The notes below the pieces were generated by a model. The model was not told the DNA's origin. It ran no database searches and saw only the letters and a list, made by a program, of their open reading frames with translations. From the NCBI RefSeq assembly GCF_039888675.1, contig NZ_JBDQQR010000001.1, positions 2,604,001 through 2,668,000 on the forward strand: DNA of 64,000 nucleotides, written 5' to 3'. The stretch comes from Mesorhizobium sp. CAU 1732 (lineage in GTDB: Bacteria; Pseudomonadota; Alphaproteobacteria; Rhizobiales; Rhizobiaceae). The position numbers and the translations under genes are program-made. Positions 61,260 to 64,000 of this stretch are shown in pieces; positions within the stretch are counted from its first letter, which is position 1, and each line of letters starts with the position of its first letter.

Positions 61260-62105
61260 ATGCCGCTTCTCGAAATCCGCAACCTCCGCGTCACGTTCCC
61301 GACAGCCGCCGGATATTTCCATGCGGTCGACGGGGTGGATATCTCCGTCGATCAGGGCGAGGTGCTGGCCATCGTCGGCGAGAGCGGATCCGGCAAGTCC
61401 GTCTCCATGCTCGCGGTGATGGGGCTGCTTCCGCCCACGGCGCGGGTTGAGGCCGACCGCATGGATTTCGACGGGCACGACCTGCTTTCGCTTTCCGGCC
61501 GGGAGAGACGGCGGATCCTCGGCAAGGACATTGCCATGATCTTCCAGGAGCCGGTCACGTCGCTCAACCCGTGCTTCACGGTCGGCTTCCAGATCGAGGA
61601 AGTGCTGAGGCTTCATCTCGGTCTCGGAAGGCGCGAGCGCCGCGACCGGGCGGTGGAACTGCTGACTTCCGTCGGCATTCCCGACCCCGAAACGCGCCTG
61701 TCGAGTTTCCCGCATCAGATGTCCGGCGGGCAGTGCCAGAGGGTGATGATCGCCATGGCGATCGCATGCAATCCGCGACTTCTGATCGCCGATGAACCGA
61801 CCACGGCGCTGGACGTGACAATCCAGAAACAGATACTCGACCTCTTGAACGGCATCCAGCGCGCCACCGGCATGGGCCTGATCATGATCACGCACGACAT
61901 GGGCGTCGTGGCCGAGACGGCGGACCGCGTCATCGTGCAATATATGGGGCGCAAGATCGAGGAAGCCGACGTGCTGTCCCTCTTCGAGAGCCCGAAGGAG
62001 CGCTACACGAAAGCGCTTCTTGCGGCGCTGCCCGAAAATGCGATCGGGGAGCGGCTTCCCACTGTGGGCGCGATGGCCGAGGGAGGTTCGTCGCATGCCC
62101 GCTGA
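61260..62105 (+). CDS. peptide-type ABC ATPase, DppD-like
   Basis: 281 residues. Walker [10 protein letters not shown] near residue 38, signature [15 protein letters not shown] (with Cys in the usual R/M position), Walker [14 protein letters not shown]. The C-terminus ends shortly after LLAALPE and lacks the Cys cluster seen in the homologue at 42302. It overlaps the DppF-like gene by 11 bases. Confidence 0.94.
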   Translation: MPLLEIRNLRVTFPTAAGYFHAVDGVDISVDQGEVLAIVGESGSGKSVSMLAVMGLLPPTARVEADRMDFDGHDLLSLSGRERRRILGKDIAMIFQEPVTSLNPCFTVGFQIEEVLRLHLGLGRRERRDRAVELLTSVGIPDPETRLSSFPHQMSGGQCQRVMIAMAIACNPRLLIADEPTTALDVTIQKQILDLLNGIQRATGMGLIMITHDMGVVAETADRVIVQYMGRKIEEADVLSLFESPKERYTKALLAALPENAIGERLPTVGAMAEGGSSHAR

Positions 62106-62943
62106 AGACCTCATCATCGAGGCGACCGGCCTCGTGCGCGACTATGGCGGTGGCGGCTGGCTGACGAGCCGCAAAGGCGTGCGCGCGCTGAATGGCGTGT
62201 CGTTCGGACTGCGCCTCGGCAAGACGCTCGCCGTGGTCGGCGAAAGCGGCTGTGGCAAGTCCACGCTGGCGCGCATTCTCACCATGATCGACCCGCAGAC
62301 CGAGGGGACCCTGCGCATCGCGGGGCAGGACGTGAACATCGCCCGGCACAAGCCGGATCGCTCGCTGCGTCGCGCCGTACAGATCGTGTTCCAGAACCCC
62401 TATGCGTCGCTCAATCCACGCCAGAGGATCGGCGACGCGCTTGCCGAGCAGCTTTACCTCAACACCGAGGACACGAAGCCGATGCGCCGCCAGAAGGCGG
62501 AGGCGATGCTCGAACGGGTCGGGCTGACGGCGGAGCATGCGAGGCGCTATCCGCACATGCTGTCCGGCGGCCAGCGGCAGCGCGTGGCGATTGCCCGGGC
62601 GCTGATGGTCAACCCGAAGATCGTGGTGCTCGACGAGCCCGTTTCCGCGCTCGACCTGTCGGTCCAGGCGCAGGTCCTGAACCTGCTCAAGGATCTCCAG
62701 GACGAACTCGGCCTCAGCTATGTGTTCATCAGCCACGACCTGTCGGTCGTGCGGTACATCGCCGACGATGTGATCGTGATGCAGGCTGGCGAGGTGGTGG
62801 AGGCGGCAACGCGCGATGCCATCTTCTCCGATCCGCAGCATCCCTACACGAAGAAGCTGTTCGCCGCGACCCCGTCCACCAGCGCCGACGCCATTCGCGC
62901 GCGCCTCGCCGTCAAGCGCGGCGTCGCCGCTGCCTCCTTGTGA
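62095..62943 (+). CDS. peptide-type ABC ATPase, DppF-like
   Basis: 282 residues. Walker [10 protein letters not shown] near residue 48, signature [15 protein letters not shown], Walker [15 protein letters not shown], and H-loop FISHDLSVV. It is short, without the C-terminal Cys-rich oligopeptide extension. GGGAGG upstream supports ATG 62095 inside the end of the DppD-like gene. Confidence 0.94.
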   Translation: MPAEDLIIEATGLVRDYGGGGWLTSRKGVRALNGVSFGLRLGKTLAVVGESGCGKSTLARILTMIDPQTEGTLRIAGQDVNIARHKPDRSLRRAVQIVFQNPYASLNPRQRIGDALAEQLYLNTEDTKPMRRQKAEAMLERVGLTAEHARRYPHMLSGGQRQRVAIARALMVNPKIVVLDEPVSALDLSVQAQVLNLLKDLQDELGLSYVFISHDLSVVRYIADDVIVMQAGEVVEAATRDAIFSDPQHPYTKKLFAATPSTSADAIRARLAVKRGVAAASL

Positions 62944-62968
62944 CCTGAAACAGACCAAGGGCCTTGCC

Positions 62969-64000
62969 ATGACGACCAACCGGATCGACGATCGCTACTC
63001 CACCGGCGAGCGCTTCACCACCAACAAGGGCATTCAGGCGGCGGCGCGAAAGCAGCTTTCCGACACGGTCTGGAACTACCTGAATTGCGGCACCGGCGAC
63101 GAGGTGACGCTGCGCGCCAACATCGCGGACTTCGACAGGCTGCAGTTTCGCACGCCACTGTTCGCCGGCATCTCCAATCCCGATACGAGTACATCGTTCC
63201 TGGGGCATCGTTTGAGCTTCCCCGCGTTGATCGCGCCGTTCGGCGGCGGCGAGCAACTTCTTCATGGCGACGGGCATTGCGCGACGGGCCGCGCCGCCGC
63301 GACCGCCGGCATTCGGCAGATCGTCCCAGTCGCCGCCGCCCACAGCCTGGAGACGATCGCGGCTGCGACAGGCGTCGCCCAGATGTTCCAGCTTACCTTC
63401 GTCGGTAAGGTCGAGTCCGTTCTGGCCATGATCGAACGGGCCAAGGCGGCGGGCTACGAGCAGATCGTGGCCACATATTCGCCGATCCGCCAGTGGCGTG
63501 AACGGATGATGGAGGATCGCTTTTCTATCCGGTCATCGGATGAGGATGGCAATTTCGGCGCCGGCAAATCCGACCCGGAGATGCTGCGCGAACAGCTTGC
63601 CTTCACGCAGCCGCGCTGGGGCTGGCCGCAGGCCGAAGAGGTGATCCGCAATTCGCCGCTGCCGGTTTTCGTAAAGGGCGTGATGGAGGCGGACGAGGCG
63701 ACGCGTGCGATGCAGGCGGGAGCGGCCGGCCTCTACGTGTCGAACTATGGCGGGCGCAGCATCGACCGTATGCCGTCATCGATCTCCGCGCTGCCGAAGG
63801 TTCGCGCGGCCGTCGGCAAGGATGTGCCGATCATCTTCGACAGCGGCATTCGCCGTGGCTCGGACATTGCGGCCGCGATCGCGCTCGGCGCCAACGTCGT
63901 CGCGCTCGGACGCGCGGTCGGATACGGGCTCGCCGCCGATGGCGAGGCAGGTGCGCGGCGTGTGCTCGAACTGCTCAAAGCCGAGTTCTGGACCACGCTC
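62969..64000 (+). CDS. FMN-dependent alpha-hydroxy-acid dehydrogenase-like, right end cut
   Basis: 344 codons without a stop to the window edge, starting at ATG 62969. Family landmarks: VWNYLNCGTGDEVTLRANI near residue 34, SFPALIAPFGGGEQLLHGDG near residue 80, FVKGVMEADEATRAMQAGAA near residue 235, and IIFDSGIRRGSDIAAAIALG near residue 288. The catalytic His of the SNHGGR motif is Tyr here (VSNYGGRSID), and the active-site QxY motif reads QLT, so ordinary hydroxy-acid dehydrogenation by hydride or carbanion transfer is doubtful. The gene follows the DppF-like gene by 25 bases and probably belongs to the DAO/RidA/ABC operon. Confidence 0.85.
   Translation, partial: MTTNRIDDRYSTGERFTTNKGIQAAARKQLSDTVWNYLNCGTGDEVTLRANIADFDRLQFRTPLFAGISNPDTSTSFLGHRLSFPALIAPFGGGEQLLHGDGHCATGRAAATAGIRQIVPVAAAHSLETIAAATGVAQMFQLTFVGKVESVLAMIERAKAAGYEQIVATYSPIRQWRERMMEDRFSIRSSDEDGNFGAGKSDPEMLREQLAFTQPRWGWPQAEEVIRNSPLPVFVKGVMEADEATRAMQAGAAGLYVSNYGGRSIDRMPSSISALPKVRAAVGKDVPIIFDSGIRRGSDIAAAIALGANVVALGRAVGYGLAADGEAGARRVLELLKAEFWTTL

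Overview
The window looks like a high-GC alphaproteobacterial chromosome or large replicon, most likely Rhizobiales (Phyllobacteriaceae/Mesorhizobium-like). This rests on gene style: many ABC and TRAP uptake systems, FCD-type GntR regulators, TAXI and DctPQM TRAP transporters, GC-rich codon use, and dense operons with ATGA stop/start overlaps. The genus is an inference. I see no rRNA, tRNA, CRISPR array, transposase, integrase or phage gene.

Layout. (A) 1-10272: a Dpp/Opp-type ABC system. Its binding protein and one C45 N-acyltransferase-like hydrolase are on the plus strand. The opposing operon holds a second C45-like hydrolase, two permeases, a fused ATPase, an alpha/beta hydrolase and a MOSC protein. 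A tandem-HTH GntR regulator is divergent. (B) 10400-16294: an amino-acid ABC fragment (binding protein plus one permease, no ATPase) with a kynureninase-like enzyme and a cyclase-family hydrolase, a GntR regulator and a class I aminotransferase. (C) 16305-20379: a complete amino-acid ABC operon next to a LacI regulator flanked by two identical 16-bp palindromes. (D) 20539-25500: a sugar ABC operon headed by a decayed short-chain dehydrogenase and preceded by twin LacI-type operators around a TTGACA box. (E) 25532-36151: an aromatic/oxo-acid type catabolic island with a TauE exporter, TPP decarboxylase-like enzyme, TAXI TRAP transporter, IclR regulator, ACMSD-like amidohydrolase, aldehyde dehydrogenase and FAD monooxygenase. 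Two matching 19-bp palindromes mark its two promoter regions. (F) 36194-45358: an eight-gene minus-strand operon of FAH-family hydrolase, VOC protein, two ATPases, two tandem-duplicated binding proteins and two permeases, with a divergent GntR regulator. (G) 45431-54796: GntR regulator, HyuA/HyuB-type hydantoinase/oxoprolinase, DctPQM TRAP, GAF protein and an imidazolonepropionase-like amidohydrolase. (H) 54853-64000: LysR regulator, oligopeptide-type ABC system, DAO-family FAD oxidase, RidA-like imine deaminase, and an FMN alpha-hydroxy-acid dehydrogenase-like gene cut by the window edge that lacks the family's catalytic histidine.

Most modules share one plan: a regulator with its own palindromic site, a binding-protein-dependent importer, and one to four cytoplasmic enzymes that would process the imported compound. 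Four binding-protein genes are followed within 30 bases by a perfect or near-perfect RNA hairpin, and a fifth hairpin lies in the first codons of the gene after the TAXI binding protein. This suggests a common way of making more binding protein than permease. Exact substrates cannot be read from sequence. The strongest candidates for new biology are the His-less FMN enzyme, the C45-hydrolase/peptide-ABC module, the LacI repressor that appears to govern an amino-acid importer, and the IclR-controlled catabolic island.
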